From: Bacteroidia bacterium
GTDB lineage: Bacteria > Bacteroidota > Ignavibacteria > UBA10030
Length of the DNA: 64,000 nt
Assembly (NCBI GenBank): GCA_022180565.1
Contig: BQML01000010.1
Span: 1-64,000, forward strand
Reading direction: 5' to 3'
The notes beneath the pieces are model-generated. The model saw nothing but the letters and a program-made list of their open reading frames with translations, did no database searches and was not told the origin of the DNA. This document shows, piece by piece, positions 16,513-25,257 of the stretch. The position numbers and the translations under genes are program-made. Positions within the stretch are counted from its first letter, which is position 1; each line of letters opens with the position of its first letter.

Positions 16513-18201
16513 TTACCGACGGCCTAGCACAGATCTGACCGTTCTAAAAACTTCAGCCAGCTCATAGGGTTTCGAAATGATGCGCGCCCCTGACCGCTCA
16601 ATCTCGTCGCGCAGACGCGGCTCGATGAACCCGCTTGCCACGACGAATGGGATTCTCGCATTGATCTCTTTCATCGTGACGCATGCCTCCCATCCCCCCA
16701 GCTTGGGAAGGCCCAGATCGGACAACACCAGCGCGATCTCTTTCTGGTGTTTCATGAATATCTCCACGGCCGTGATTCCGTCTCCGGCGGACAGGACATT
16801 GTATCCTCGCCTCGTGAGCGCCGCCGAAATCACATCCCTCAGCATCTCCTCGTCCTCCACAAAGAGAATGGTCTCCGATCCGCTGTCATCACCGCCGAAT
16901 TCGCCCCGCAGCTTCGTTCCTTTTTCCTTCGCGGAGGCAACCGGGAAATAGATCCGAAACGTGGAACCATGTCCCGGGGAGCTCTCGACATCGATGAAGC
17001 CCTTGTGCGCCTGAACAATACCGTATGCCACCGCAAGCCCAAGACCGGAGCCCATCCCGTGTTCTTTCGTCGAGAAGAACGGCTCGAACACTCGGGCTCT
17101 TGTGGGCTCATCCATCCCCACGCCCGTATCACGGACGGCAATGCACACATACGGCACATTGCTGCTTTGCGGAAACTTCTTTTGCATGGAGGACTCGTCG
17201 GCCACCGCCGTGGAGACCTCAAGGGTTCCTCCCTCAGGCATCGCGTCGCGCGCATTAACGAAGAGGTTGAGCAGAATCTGATGAAACTGGTTTTGATCGG
17301 CCAGAATGCCCGGTTGCGACGGATCGAGTACCAGGGAGAAAGCGATCGTCTGCGGGAACGTTCCCATGATCATCTCCGAGAACGTTCGCACGGCCTCGTT
17401 CACCTCCACGTATTCCAGCGTTGCGTCGCTCTTTCGGGCCAGAGTCAACAACTGTTTCACCATACCTTTGGCGCGCTCGACCGCCCGTTTGATGGCATCG
17501 AGGCTGATGCTCACCTTGTCGGGCGGAAGGTTTTTTTCCTCGAGAAGGTTCGAATAGGCCAGAATGATGCCGAGAATGTTGTTGAAGTCGTGGGCGATGC
17601 CTCCGGCGAGTCTGCCGACGGACTCCATCTTCTGAGCGTGAATGAGCTGAAGTTGGAGTTGTTGCCGCTCTTCTTCCGCACGACGCATCTCGGTCAAATC
17701 GCGCGCAACGGACTGGAGCTCGATGATTTCATTTTCGTAGAGGATGATCTGGACGTTCTGGCCCAGCCAGACTTCGCGTCCGTCCTTCGTTATGGCCGGG
17801 AATTCGAAATACGTGCTCGGAAGACGCTCCTTCGTCTGGCGCAGATAGTGTTTCATTGCTTTCTTTCGGAAATCCGGCCGTACGAGATCAATGTAGTTTT
17901 TTCCGATTATTTCCTTGAGATCGTATCCCATGATCCGCACCGCCACGGGATTGGCGTACGTGAAATAACCTTCAGGGCTGATCCGATAGATAATGTCGGT
18001 TGCGGTTTCGACGATCTGCCGATAACGCTCCTCGCCCTCGCGTACCGCGGCAAGGGCCCGTTCGTGCTCGTGCTCTAGAATTTTCAGATTGACGTATTCC
18101 CGGCGAAGATCGGCAAGTTCACGCAGGAGTTCCTCCCTGCTCTTGCCGGCATCGTCGTCACGTGAGGGAGACGTGATCGGCGAATCGGGGAGGTTCACCA
18201 T
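16513..18201 (-). CDS. PAS-domain hybrid histidine kinase with C-terminal receiver
   Basis: A 562-residue cytosolic sensor kinase with no membrane segment. Order: N-terminal coiled coil (about 15-60), PAS domain (about 58-175, TDIIYRISPEGYFTYANPVA), HisKA with GGIAHDFNNIL (phospho-accepting His 204), HATPase with N-box NARDAM (Asn 316), G1 DTGVGMD and G2 GSGLGLA, then a receiver domain (about 444-560) with phosphorylatable Asp 495 in VLSDLGLP. The HDFNN box places it with NtrB/blind-sensor hybrid kinases. It follows the response regulator gene by 3 bases, so the two are co-transcribed. The signal is unknown; the PAS domain suggests a soluble or redox ligand. Confidence 0.93.
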   Translation of the reverse strand: MVNLPDSPITSPSRDDDAGKSREELLRELADLRREYVNLKILEHEHERALAAVREGEERYRQIVETATDIIYRISPEGYFTYANPVAVRIMGYDLKEIIGKNYIDLVRPDFRKKAMKHYLRQTKERLPSTYFEFPAITKDGREVWLGQNVQIILYENEIIELQSVARDLTEMRRAEEERQQLQLQLIHAQKMESVGRLAGGIAHDFNNILGIILAYSNLLEEKNLPPDKVSISLDAIKRAVERAKGMVKQLLTLARKSDATLEYVEVNEAVRTFSEMIMGTFPQTIAFSLVLDPSQPGILADQNQFHQILLNLFVNARDAMPEGGTLEVSTAVADESSMQKKFPQSSNVPYVCIAVRDTGVGMDEPTRARVFEPFFSTKEHGMGSGLGLAVAYGIVQAHKGFIDVESSPGHGSTFRIYFPVASAKEKGTKLRGEFGGDDSGSETILFVEDEEMLRDVISAALTRRGYNVLSAGDGITAVEIFMKHQKEIALVLSDLGLPKLGGWEACVTMKEINARIPFVVASGFIEPRLRDEIERSGARIISKPYELAEVFRTVRSVLGRR

Positions 18202-18204
18202 GCA

Positions 18205-18933
18205 TCATGGGGCGGGCGGATGTTCGTCCGATGGATTTCGAATGCCTTCGAGCTTTTGGGACACGAGGGTGGTCAGGTCAAGCATGGATTTAAGACCCGA
18301 GGACACAACGTCGAATTCCTGTTTCAGTGCGGCAAAGGTCTCCAGAAAGGCCTGACGGCCTTCGTCCTTGACCGAAGGAAGAAGGCGTGCCTCGGCGCTC
18401 GCGAGTTCCTTTGAAAGCTGAGAGAGCCCGTTGTTGACGAATTGGCCGATGGAGTTCACCGTGTGCTGGAACATCTGCAGTGATGCCATGTCCTTCTGTT
18501 GTTCCCGCATTTCCAATTCCTCGCGTTCCCGGCGATTCATTTCCCGCCGGTAGAGGTACCGTTCGAAGACGCTGTTGATCGTGAGGGGAAGGCGGTCGAT
18601 TTCGATATGCTCTTTGGAGAGATAGTCATACGCCCCCAGCTTCATCGCCTCCACCGCTACTTCCTCGGATCCTGCGGCGGTGAGCATGATCACCGGTGTG
18701 TCGATCTTGTTCTCATGCATCCAGGCCAGCACATCCAAACCCGACATGCCCGGCATCTTGTAGTCGAGGAGAATGACGTCGTACGTGTCGGTCTTGAGTT
18801 TTTCGACCGCATCCTCCCCCGAATCGCTCATCGTCACCTCGTGCTTCTCGGAGATGCTCAGGGCAATCTCAAGACTCATCCGGAACGAGTCCTGGTCGTC
18901 AACGACAAGTACGCGAAGCGGTTTTGAAGGCAT
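18205..18933 (-). CDS. response regulator with coiled-coil output, no DNA-binding domain
   Basis: A 242-residue protein: an N-terminal receiver domain (about 5-125) with acidic pocket DDQ (12-13), phospho-acceptor Asp 57 in VILLDYKMPGMSG, Thr in MLTAAGS and Lys in YLSKEH. The rest (about 130-242) is helical and charged, with a predicted coiled coil (REREELEMREQQKD), and has no helix-turn-helix. It therefore probably acts by protein contact, for example in a phosphorelay with the hybrid kinase just downstream. ATG at 18933 is chosen because the upstream extension lacks receiver-like sequence. Confidence 0.88.
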   Translation of the reverse strand: MPSKPLRVLVVDDQDSFRMSLEIALSISEKHEVTMSDSGEDAVEKLKTDTYDVILLDYKMPGMSGLDVLAWMHENKIDTPVIMLTAAGSEEVAVEAMKLGAYDYLSKEHIEIDRLPLTINSVFERYLYRREMNRREREELEMREQQKDMASLQMFQHTVNSIGQFVNNGLSQLSKELASAEARLLPSVKDEGRQAFLETFAALKQEFDVVSSGLKSMLDLTTLVSQKLEGIRNPSDEHPPAP

Positions 18934-19034
18934 AAGATCGATTGATCGTGATGAACGTTTAGAATGGTAGAAAGAAATCAGCGAAATAACAAGATAACTT
19001 CTCACAACAGCTTATCATGGCATCCTTCCTCGCG

Positions 19035-19628
19035 TCAATCCCTGCGATAGAGCCTGTGGAGGCGTATATACCGATCGACCGCGTCCGGAACCAGATAACG
19101 AATGCTTTTGCCCATTGCCACGCGGCGGCGAATCATGCTGGAGGAAACCTCCACGGATGGGCCTTCCATCATTCGCGCATGGCGAAAGAACGGCAAATCC
19201 GGAGATAACGAGAATCCGTTTCGCGGATATACAAGAAGACTGGCCAGTTGAACGATCCTCTCAGGTGACTTCCATGCAGAAAAATCGAGGAAACTGTCAG
19301 CACCAAGGATGAGGACGAATTCGGTTCCGGGAGCTTCTGCCGTCAGCTCCTCCAGAGTCTCCACCGTGTACGATCTTCCCTTGCGCTTTGCCTCAATGTC
19401 CAGGCATTTGAAACCGGGGTTGCCCTTTACGGCAAGCCGCGTCATGGTCACGCGCTGGCGGGCCGAGGCTCCCGGAAGCCCGGTCTTGCTCGGCGACTGA
19501 AACGCCGGAACAAAAAAGACGGCGTCCAATCCCGCCACGTCAAGCGCGGATTCCCCAACGATCAGATGCGCGACATGCGGAGGGTCAAACGTACCGCCCA
19601 GGATTCCGATTTTTCGAAGTGTTCTCAT
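19035..19628 (-). CDS. nadD: nicotinate-nucleotide adenylyltransferase
   Basis: A 197-residue NadD, which joins ATP and nicotinate mononucleotide to give deamido-NAD in NAD synthesis. The nucleotidyltransferase motif GGTFDPPHVAHL (about 10-21) and the C-terminal VSSSMIRRRVAMGKSIRYLVP (ISSTxIR-type motif) are diagnostic. The ATG at 19628 fits the family; it lies 44 bases inside the end of the upstream glycosyltransferase gene, the longest same-strand overlap in the window. The C-terminal DAVDRYIRLHRLY also matches the family ending. Confidence 0.95.
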   Translation of the reverse strand: MRTLRKIGILGGTFDPPHVAHLIVGESALDVAGLDAVFFVPAFQSPSKTGLPGASARQRVTMTRLAVKGNPGFKCLDIEAKRKGRSYTVETLEELTAEAPGTEFVLILGADSFLDFSAWKSPERIVQLASLLVYPRNGFSLSPDLPFFRHARMMEGPSVEVSSSMIRRRVAMGKSIRYLVPDAVDRYIRLHRLYRRD

Positions 19629-20712
19629 TGAGGACGTGCCCATACATATGCTCTGTGCTTTCCACCATCGTCTTAACGCCGAAGTTCCGTTTGACCTTTT
19701 CGAGGGCGCGGGCACCGAGACGATCGGCCAACTCGTCAGACAAGAGAAGACTGAGAATACCTTCTGCAAGACGATCGACATCCCGCGGAGGCACCAGAAT
19801 TGCGTCCACCCCGTCCTCCAGGATCTCCGTGACACCATTGACGCGTGTAGCGACGATGGGCTTCCCTGCGGCCATTGCCTCCAGAATGACCAGAGGAAAT
19901 CCTTCCCAGAGAGACGGCAGGACAAACACGTGCATGGAAGCAAATTGTTCCGCCGTATCCGTCCTGGCGCCTGCAAATTCGATCCGTTCCGCCATTCCCA
20001 GTTCGGCCGCCTGAGCCCGCAGAGGTTCCAGAAGCTCTCCATCGCCGACGATTGTCAATGTTGCCGCGGGCTCACGGTCGAGCACCTTCCGCATCGCCAG
20101 GATCAGATACTTCTGGCCCTTTTGAACATGCAACCTTCCGATCGTTCCCACCCTTTTATTCCTTACTTTTGTTCTCGCATGCGGACGGAATTCTTCCACA
20201 TCGATCCCATTCGTAATGACCGACGCATCACGGCGAACAACACCGGCTTTCAATCCGGCCTCAAAGTCACTTCGGGCCACACAGATGATGCCGGTCGTCC
20301 AGCGCAGGAGCATTCGGTCGACACAGGTATAAACCCATCGCCGGAATCCCCTCTGGAAGTTAAGATAATGAATTCCATGGTAGGTATGCACCGTGCGAAT
20401 ACCCGGCACGAACAATGCCGCCGTTCTCCCGTAGAATCCTGCAGTTCCGCCGTGCGTATGAAGGATATCGGGCCGCAGGCTTCGGAGCAGTGCAAGCGTT
20501 CGAAGAAGGGCCACGGGGCTCGGCCCCGCGGGGAGCGAAATGTCCGCATGCCGGAGGCCTGCCCGACGGACTTCATCGGCAAGATATCCTTTTGCGGGGC
20601 ATCCGACGATGACCTCAAACTTGCTTGGGTTCAGGAGGCGCGCAAGCGAGAGAATATGCCGCTGTCCTCCCCCGATTCCGGCGTCGTCGGTCAACAGCAA
20701 GACTCTCACCAC
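19585..20712 (-). CDS. glycosyltransferase family 4
   Basis: A 375-residue GT-B fold enzyme. The N-terminal GIGGGQRHILSLARLL (about 12-27) is the acceptor-side loop; the C-terminal half has VGTIGRLHVQKGQKYLI and the retaining-GT4 EX7E motif in PSLWEGFPLVILEAMAAGKPIV (about 266-287). It transfers a sugar from a nucleotide-sugar to a growing glycan or lipid-linked precursor on the cytosolic side. Neighbouring GT2 enzymes and a Wzx-type flippase upstream make surface polysaccharide assembly the likely role. The substrate cannot be told. Confidence 0.9.
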   Translation of the reverse strand: MVRVLLLTDDAGIGGGQRHILSLARLLNPSKFEVIVGCPAKGYLADEVRRAGLRHADISLPAGPSPVALLRTLALLRSLRPDILHTHGGTAGFYGRTAALFVPGIRTVHTYHGIHYLNFQRGFRRWVYTCVDRMLLRWTTGIICVARSDFEAGLKAGVVRRDASVITNGIDVEEFRPHARTKVRNKRVGTIGRLHVQKGQKYLILAMRKVLDREPAATLTIVGDGELLEPLRAQAAELGMAERIEFAGARTDTAEQFASMHVFVLPSLWEGFPLVILEAMAAGKPIVATRVNGVTEILEDGVDAILVPPRDVDRLAEGILSLLLSDELADRLGARALEKVKRNFGVKTMVESTEHMYGHVLNENTSKNRNPGRYV

Positions 20713-21521
20713 GTCCAGGGAACCTTTCCGACGGCCGCAAGGTACATCCGGAGCAGAACCTTTTCCATTTTCGGCCTGTGTTTTTCGTAATACAGAAACT
20801 GACTCTCCCGATATATTTGTTCAATCCATTCGCGTCGTTCTCCTGAACTTCCTCCACGCAAATGGATTACGCTCACCTCTGGAACAAAGCGTACCAGGTA
20901 TCCATGCAACCGAGCACGTGCGCACAGATCCTTGTCTTCGAAAAACATGAAAAATCGCTCATCGAATCCGCCAAGCTTTCGAAACAAATCTTTCCGGATG
21001 AACAGAGCTGCACCCGTGACCCACTCTGTCTCGCGCCGTGTTCGCGCCCGGGCGGCGTATCGAAGAGCAGGGCCCCATTTTTTTCCGACAAGTCTGTAGA
21101 GGATCTTGTCCGATATTTCAACCCGAAGGGATGGAAGCGGGCCGTTGGAGAGTTGGAGCGTTCCGTCGGTATTGAGAATTTTCGGTCCTACGATTCCGAT
21201 CCGCGGATCGTTCACAAATTCCTCGAGCACGGGTGAGACGAAATCCATTGTTGTCACTGTATCATTATTCAGGAACAACAACACGTCCCCGCGGGCTTCT
21301 TCCGAAGCCCGATTATTTGCGGCTCCATAGCCGCGGTTTTGGTCATTTCGAAGGAAATGAATCCCCGCGGGCAGCCGGTCGGAATGAGTTGAGCCGTTGT
21401 CCACGACGATGATTTCGCAGGGACCGCGATAATGGGCACGAAACGACTCAATCGCTTCTCGTGTCAATCCCGGCTGATTGTGCTGGACAAGGATGACGGA
21501 GACCAGAGGCGTTATCCTCAC
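20706..21521 (-). CDS. glycosyltransferase family 2, rhamnosyltransferase-like
   Basis: A 271-residue GT-A enzyme. It has the N-terminal SVILVQHNQPGLTREAIESF, IIVVDNGS (about 38-45), the DXD-type NNDTV (about 89-93) and the acceptor-side WVTGAALFIRKDLFRKLGGFDERFF block with an ED pair (FFEDKDLC) typical of WcaA/rhamnosyltransferase-like GT2. It overlaps the GT4 gene by 7 bases. Together with the GT2 at 22653 and the flippase at 23624 it forms a small surface-glycan cluster. Confidence 0.9.
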   Translation of the reverse strand: MRITPLVSVILVQHNQPGLTREAIESFRAHYRGPCEIIVVDNGSTHSDRLPAGIHFLRNDQNRGYGAANNRASEEARGDVLLFLNNDTVTTMDFVSPVLEEFVNDPRIGIVGPKILNTDGTLQLSNGPLPSLRVEISDKILYRLVGKKWGPALRYAARARTRRETEWVTGAALFIRKDLFRKLGGFDERFFMFFEDKDLCARARLHGYLVRFVPEVSVIHLRGGSSGERREWIEQIYRESQFLYYEKHRPKMEKVLLRMYLAAVGKVPWTW

Positions 21522-21640
21522 CGTTTCACCCGTTCCTCGTGTGCTTCATGTCAATGCTCATCAAAGTTCCCACGGATTCTCCTATCGATGCGTTGCCTTC
21601 CACAATCGGAAAAGGCCGGTATGGAGCGTTCACTTGTGAA

Positions 21641-21673
21641 AGAAAAAAAATCCCAGCGTACAGCTCGCTGGGA
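21641..21673 (-). terminator. rho-independent terminator after the lipoprotein gene
   Basis: Minus-strand TCCCAGCG and CGCTGGGA form a perfect 8-base-pair stem with a 7-base loop, followed by ATTTTTTTTCT. It ends the transcript of the 21722-22492 lipoprotein gene. The rest of the 200-base gap holds nothing else that I can name. Confidence 0.9.
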
Positions 21674-21721
21674 AACATAGCTCTCCGTGAATATCGTTGG
21701 TGATCTCAAGTACCTATTCTC

Positions 21722-22492
21722 TCAAAGCGGTTCAAGCGTTCCACTTCGGACCCAATCCCTTTCGTTATTATGGGCATACACAACGACGGGTTTATTTGAT
21801 GTTATTGGCACACCCGCTGAAATCGCCATAAATACAGGATACCCCGGACTTGGATAATACGGTAACCCTCCTATTGTGACTATTGTTCCGGTTTCGAATG
21901 CACAAATTGAGGCATACTGCACGCCAGCCGTAGGCGTAAGCTTCGGCATCCGATAGCTTGTTCCAGATCTGATATAGGGCAAGAGTGTGAAACCACGGGC
22001 ATAATACTGCGTATTCGTCCAGCAGAAAGCTTGTACTGGTTTGTCTGCGGAAAAAATGGTTCCGCCATAGAAGTTATTTATCATTTGAATTGTTTGGCCT
22101 GCAGCAATTGTGAATTGCGCCCCAGGTAAATTGACCACAGTTTGGTCGTACTGTGCTGTTACAGTGAGCCAGGCGTTGTGGGGTTCATTATTCGGAGTCC
22201 AAAATTGCGGGGTAACATACGTATACGGCACGACTACTTCCTCAGCTCCGCTCATTTCACTCTGCGATGTCGACCTACTGAGTTGCCACTCCTGTGGAGC
22301 AGCTGGCTCAAGCCTCTTCTCAAAGACCAGAGTGCCATCGCTTGAAAAAATCTGAACTATGGGATAAGCAGAATACCGCGGAGTTGCGTTGCTCGTGATT
22401 GGCTGTTCCGCGGACAGCGGCCCCAAGTTCCTTTCTTGATTACATGAAAGGAAGGTGGCGCATACTAAGAGGAGCAATACTTTTCTAGTCAT
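21722..22492 (-). CDS. lipoprotein with IgGFc-binding-like repeats
   Basis: A 256-residue exported protein. The N-terminus MTRKVLLLLVCATFLSC is a lipoprotein signal with lipid-acceptor Cys 17 (FLSC, looser than the classic lipobox). The mature part is rich in Thr, Pro and aromatic residues and predicted beta. Two short phrases, FSADKPVQAFCW (about 148-159) and ITSNKPVVVYAHN (about 228-240), match the repeated SDKPV-type strands of IgGFc-binding-protein N-terminal domains, common in surface proteins of gliding and marine bacteria. A strong AGGAGG lies 6 bases before the ATG. The gene is A+T-rich compared with the window. Function: surface or adhesion, inferred. Confidence 0.65.
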   Translation of the reverse strand: MTRKVLLLLVCATFLSCNQERNLGPLSAEQPITSNATPRYSAYPIVQIFSSDGTLVFEKRLEPAAPQEWQLSRSTSQSEMSGAEEVVVPYTYVTPQFWTPNNEPHNAWLTVTAQYDQTVVNLPGAQFTIAAGQTIQMINNFYGGTIFSADKPVQAFCWTNTQYYARGFTLLPYIRSGTSYRMPKLTPTAGVQYASICAFETGTIVTIGGLPYYPSPGYPVFMAISAGVPITSNKPVVVYAHNNERDWVRSGTLEPL

Positions 22493-22652
22493 AGAGATCC
22501 TCCTATAGAGTGATTTTCAAGCCGAACATGGGGAGAGGAATATTCTGCGAATTTTGGATAAATGTCAAGACGCCTAAGTTCTTCCGATTTCCAATCCACT
22601 TTCCTCAGAGATTTAGCCACAACAGTGGGATAACGATAACGAACACGCTTCG

Positions 22653-23585
22653 CTAGTCTTTGCCATGCCCCAGTAAATGACGCAGCGTCCATAGAGTGAA
22701 ATGCTTCTGGACAGTTGCTCTTGAGTCTTTCGTCATGATCGAAGAGAATGTCCAAAACCATAGCCGAGGGAGCATACCAATAAGAAGGATTACTTTATAC
22801 AAGAAAAGAACAATTCTTCCATGGTTCTTCAGATAGTAGTAATAGATGTTGTCCTGCTGTTCGACAAAGTAATCCCATGAGGTTCTTAGCTGGATGGCAG
22901 TTTGACCCCCATGATGCAAGATTTGTGCTTCTGGAATAAATATTGATTTCCAATCTTCCCTCTTTAACCTGAGGGAAAGGTCAAGATCGTTGTAGTAAAT
23001 TGTGAGCTTTTCATCAAAGAAGCCGATCTGACGCAGAGCTTCCATTCTCACCAGAACTGCCGCCGCCGTAAGGTGGTCCACTTCTCGAACCGATTGATGG
23101 TCAAAATACAACATCGTCGTGCTGGAACACATTGACACCCCGGGAAAAACTCTGTCGAGCGCCAGCATGTCGCACATGTGGGTCCACAACGTTGGAAACT
23201 TGTGACAGGAGGGCTGGATGGATCCATCCGGATTGAGTAATTGTGGACCCACCATGGCTGCGTCGGGATTCTCTTCCAGAGCGTTGATAAGCCTCTCGAC
23301 CGCTCCAGGCATTACTTCGGTATCATTGTTGAGGAGAAGCACGTACTCATTCCTCACACGCCGTAACGCCTGGTTGTTTGCGCCGGCAAACCTTAGGTTG
23401 ACTTCGTTCCTGATGAGAATGACCCCGGGGTACTCTCTCTCAACCATCTCGGCCGTGCCATCCACGGAAGCGTTGTCGACAACGATTATTTCACTCCCGG
23501 CGGGAAGAGCTTCCAAAGAATTCAAACACTTCTCGAGAAGTCTTCGTTGGTTATAAGTGACAATAATAACGGAAATTGTGTTCAC
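22653..23585 (-). CDS. glycosyltransferase family 2
   Basis: A 310-residue GT-A enzyme close to its neighbour at 20706 in plan: SVIIVTYNQRRLLEKCLNSL at the start, IIVVDNASVDGT (about 33-44), NNDTEVMPGA (about 85-94) and DHLTAAAVLVRMEALRQIGFFDE with YYNDLDLSLRLK. A hydrophobic helix near residues 255-280 (LFLYKVILLIGMLPRLWFW) suggests membrane attachment. The 3' part is strongly A+T-rich (20 of the 60 bases from 22801 are G or C), unlike the flanking genes, which is a sign of recent transfer. It is probably part of surface polysaccharide assembly. Confidence 0.88.
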   Translation of the reverse strand: MNTISVIIVTYNQRRLLEKCLNSLEALPAGSEIIVVDNASVDGTAEMVEREYPGVILIRNEVNLRFAGANNQALRRVRNEYVLLLNNDTEVMPGAVERLINALEENPDAAMVGPQLLNPDGSIQPSCHKFPTLWTHMCDMLALDRVFPGVSMCSSTTMLYFDHQSVREVDHLTAAAVLVRMEALRQIGFFDEKLTIYYNDLDLSLRLKREDWKSIFIPEAQILHHGGQTAIQLRTSWDYFVEQQDNIYYYYLKNHGRIVLFLYKVILLIGMLPRLWFWTFSSIMTKDSRATVQKHFTLWTLRHLLGHGKD

Positions 23586-23623
23586 GGCACACTGAATAAG
23601 TCATGAGGTCGCGACAGAGGGAC

Positions 23624-25156
23624 CTATTGAGAACCGGTACGGATGAAAGAAAACAGCCCCCAGATACTTCCCCATATCCTCCGAAACGTGTTCCGGTCGA
23701 AGTCGTCAAAGTATCTTAGAAGCAAGAGCGCCAAAACAAAGGAAGTGACGGTGATGCTCACTTCGATCGAAAGGCGCATAAAGGGGTGGTTGGTGGGAAC
23801 CACGAGAAGCGACAGACCATATCCTACGGCCAAAGCGACGAGAGGCCGTACGAGGAGTCTTATGGTCGAACGCCACCGGATCGCAAGGCGGCGATGTATC
23901 ATGAAGAGAAAGAATAATGAGCCCATCAGCAAGCCACCAAAACTCCCCAACACCGCTCCGAAATAGCCCAACCATTGGAGGAGAACCACGCTGAGAACGA
24001 CATTCAGTGAAAGCCCAACCAGAGCGCTCCGCATTGGAATCCGGGCGCTTCCGATGCCGATGGCTATGAAGAATCCCGGCCCCGTAAGTACATTAATGAA
24101 ATTTGAAACAAGGAGAATCTGGAGCGTCGGGACAATAAGCGGATCAGCACTCCCAATCCACACCTCAATGACATCCGGAGCATACAGTCCAAGGCAACCG
24201 AGCATGGGGACGCTCAGAACGACCAGGTATTTGAGCGAGCGGAGATACAATTCTTTCAATCGCTCAGTTTGTCCCTGCGCCTGAAACTCCGAAGCAGCCG
24301 GCAGAAGAGGGGTCAGCATCAGAACGGGAATCTGGCGGACCTGTTGAACCACCCGTGACCCCACTTCGTAAGCCGCTACCGTGCGGAGGTTGAGAAACGA
24401 ACTCAGCAGGAGCTTGTCGAAATGTTGGTGGACAGCACCCGAGAGCGATACGACGAAGACATTCTTGCTGAAGGCAAACAAGGAGCGGAGGTCGCTGAGC
24501 GCGATCTTCGCTTTTACAATCGCCGCGAGCGGAAAATGCCGCAGAAACAGAAATACGTTCATGACCAACCCCACGGCCGCGGCAATCGCGTTGGCCCAGA
24601 CGATCCCCCGAAGTCCCCATCCGCCTGTCACGGCCGTATACATCCCCACTCCATTGATCATCGTGTGGACTGCAATCACGCTGTTCGTCAGGTCCATCCG
24701 TTGCAGGCCGTTCAGCGCATTCGGCACAATCGAAAACATCGTGTTCACGGCAAAAATGATCAACAATCCATAGAGCACGAATGCTATTTCGTCTGACGGC
24801 ACATCCGCGCCGGCAAAGAAGACATTGATAATCGGGCCCTTCAGAAGAAACGCTGTAACAAGGACAACCAACATGATCATCAGATAAAGCACAAACGCCG
24901 ATTTCAACACCTTCCCCGTTTCATCGACACGATTCATGGCTGAAAATTCTGCAACGTACTTTGTGACGGCGCTCGTGAGGCCGAGATCACCGAGCGCAGC
25001 GTAGCCGACGAAGGCCCGAACCAATGCCCATACACCGAATCCTCCCACGCCCAGGTGCTCTAACATCACAGGGATGAGGACGATGTTGACCGTGAGGTTG
25101 AGGAGAAATGCCAGTACGTTGAAGACCGCATTCTTGACAATCACCAGAGAGGACAA
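23624..25156 (-). CDS. Wzx-type polysaccharide flippase (MOP superfamily)
   Basis: A 510-residue integral membrane protein with about 12 to 14 hydrophobic helices spread evenly, and the MOP-type start AVFNVLAFLLNLTVNIVLIPVMLEHLG followed by GVWALVRAFVGYAALGDLGL. The family (Wzx/RfbX/MurJ-like) flips lipid-linked oligosaccharides across the inner membrane. The two GT2 genes and a GT4 downstream supply likely substrate-building enzymes. No polymerase (Wzy) or chain-length regulator is present in the window. Confidence 0.87.
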   Translation of the reverse strand: MSSLVIVKNAVFNVLAFLLNLTVNIVLIPVMLEHLGVGGFGVWALVRAFVGYAALGDLGLTSAVTKYVAEFSAMNRVDETGKVLKSAFVLYLMIMLVVLVTAFLLKGPIINVFFAGADVPSDEIAFVLYGLLIIFAVNTMFSIVPNALNGLQRMDLTNSVIAVHTMINGVGMYTAVTGGWGLRGIVWANAIAAAVGLVMNVFLFLRHFPLAAIVKAKIALSDLRSLFAFSKNVFVVSLSGAVHQHFDKLLLSSFLNLRTVAAYEVGSRVVQQVRQIPVLMLTPLLPAASEFQAQGQTERLKELYLRSLKYLVVLSVPMLGCLGLYAPDVIEVWIGSADPLIVPTLQILLVSNFINVLTGPGFFIAIGIGSARIPMRSALVGLSLNVVLSVVLLQWLGYFGAVLGSFGGLLMGSLFFLFMIHRRLAIRWRSTIRLLVRPLVALAVGYGLSLLVVPTNHPFMRLSIEVSITVTSFVLALLLLRYFDDFDRNTFRRIWGSIWGLFSFIRTGSQ

Positions 25157-25257
25157 ATCAGGAATCCTTCCGTTGAAGGAAGTGGCAAAGCGACAGGCGT
25201 TTCTGTGAGGCCGGCTTGGTCAACAACAAAGGAACACCTTTTCCATTTCTTGCTTCG

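Noticed and set aside
22489-22761. A 90-residue frame whose stop overlaps the lipoprotein start (ATGA)
   Set aside because: More than a third lies in the GT2 coding region in another frame, it has no ribosome binding site, and the AGGAGG at its end serves the lipoprotein gene.
25157-25257. A trpA remnant between trpB and the flippase gene
   Set aside because: The gap is only 101 bases, with no frame resembling TrpA.
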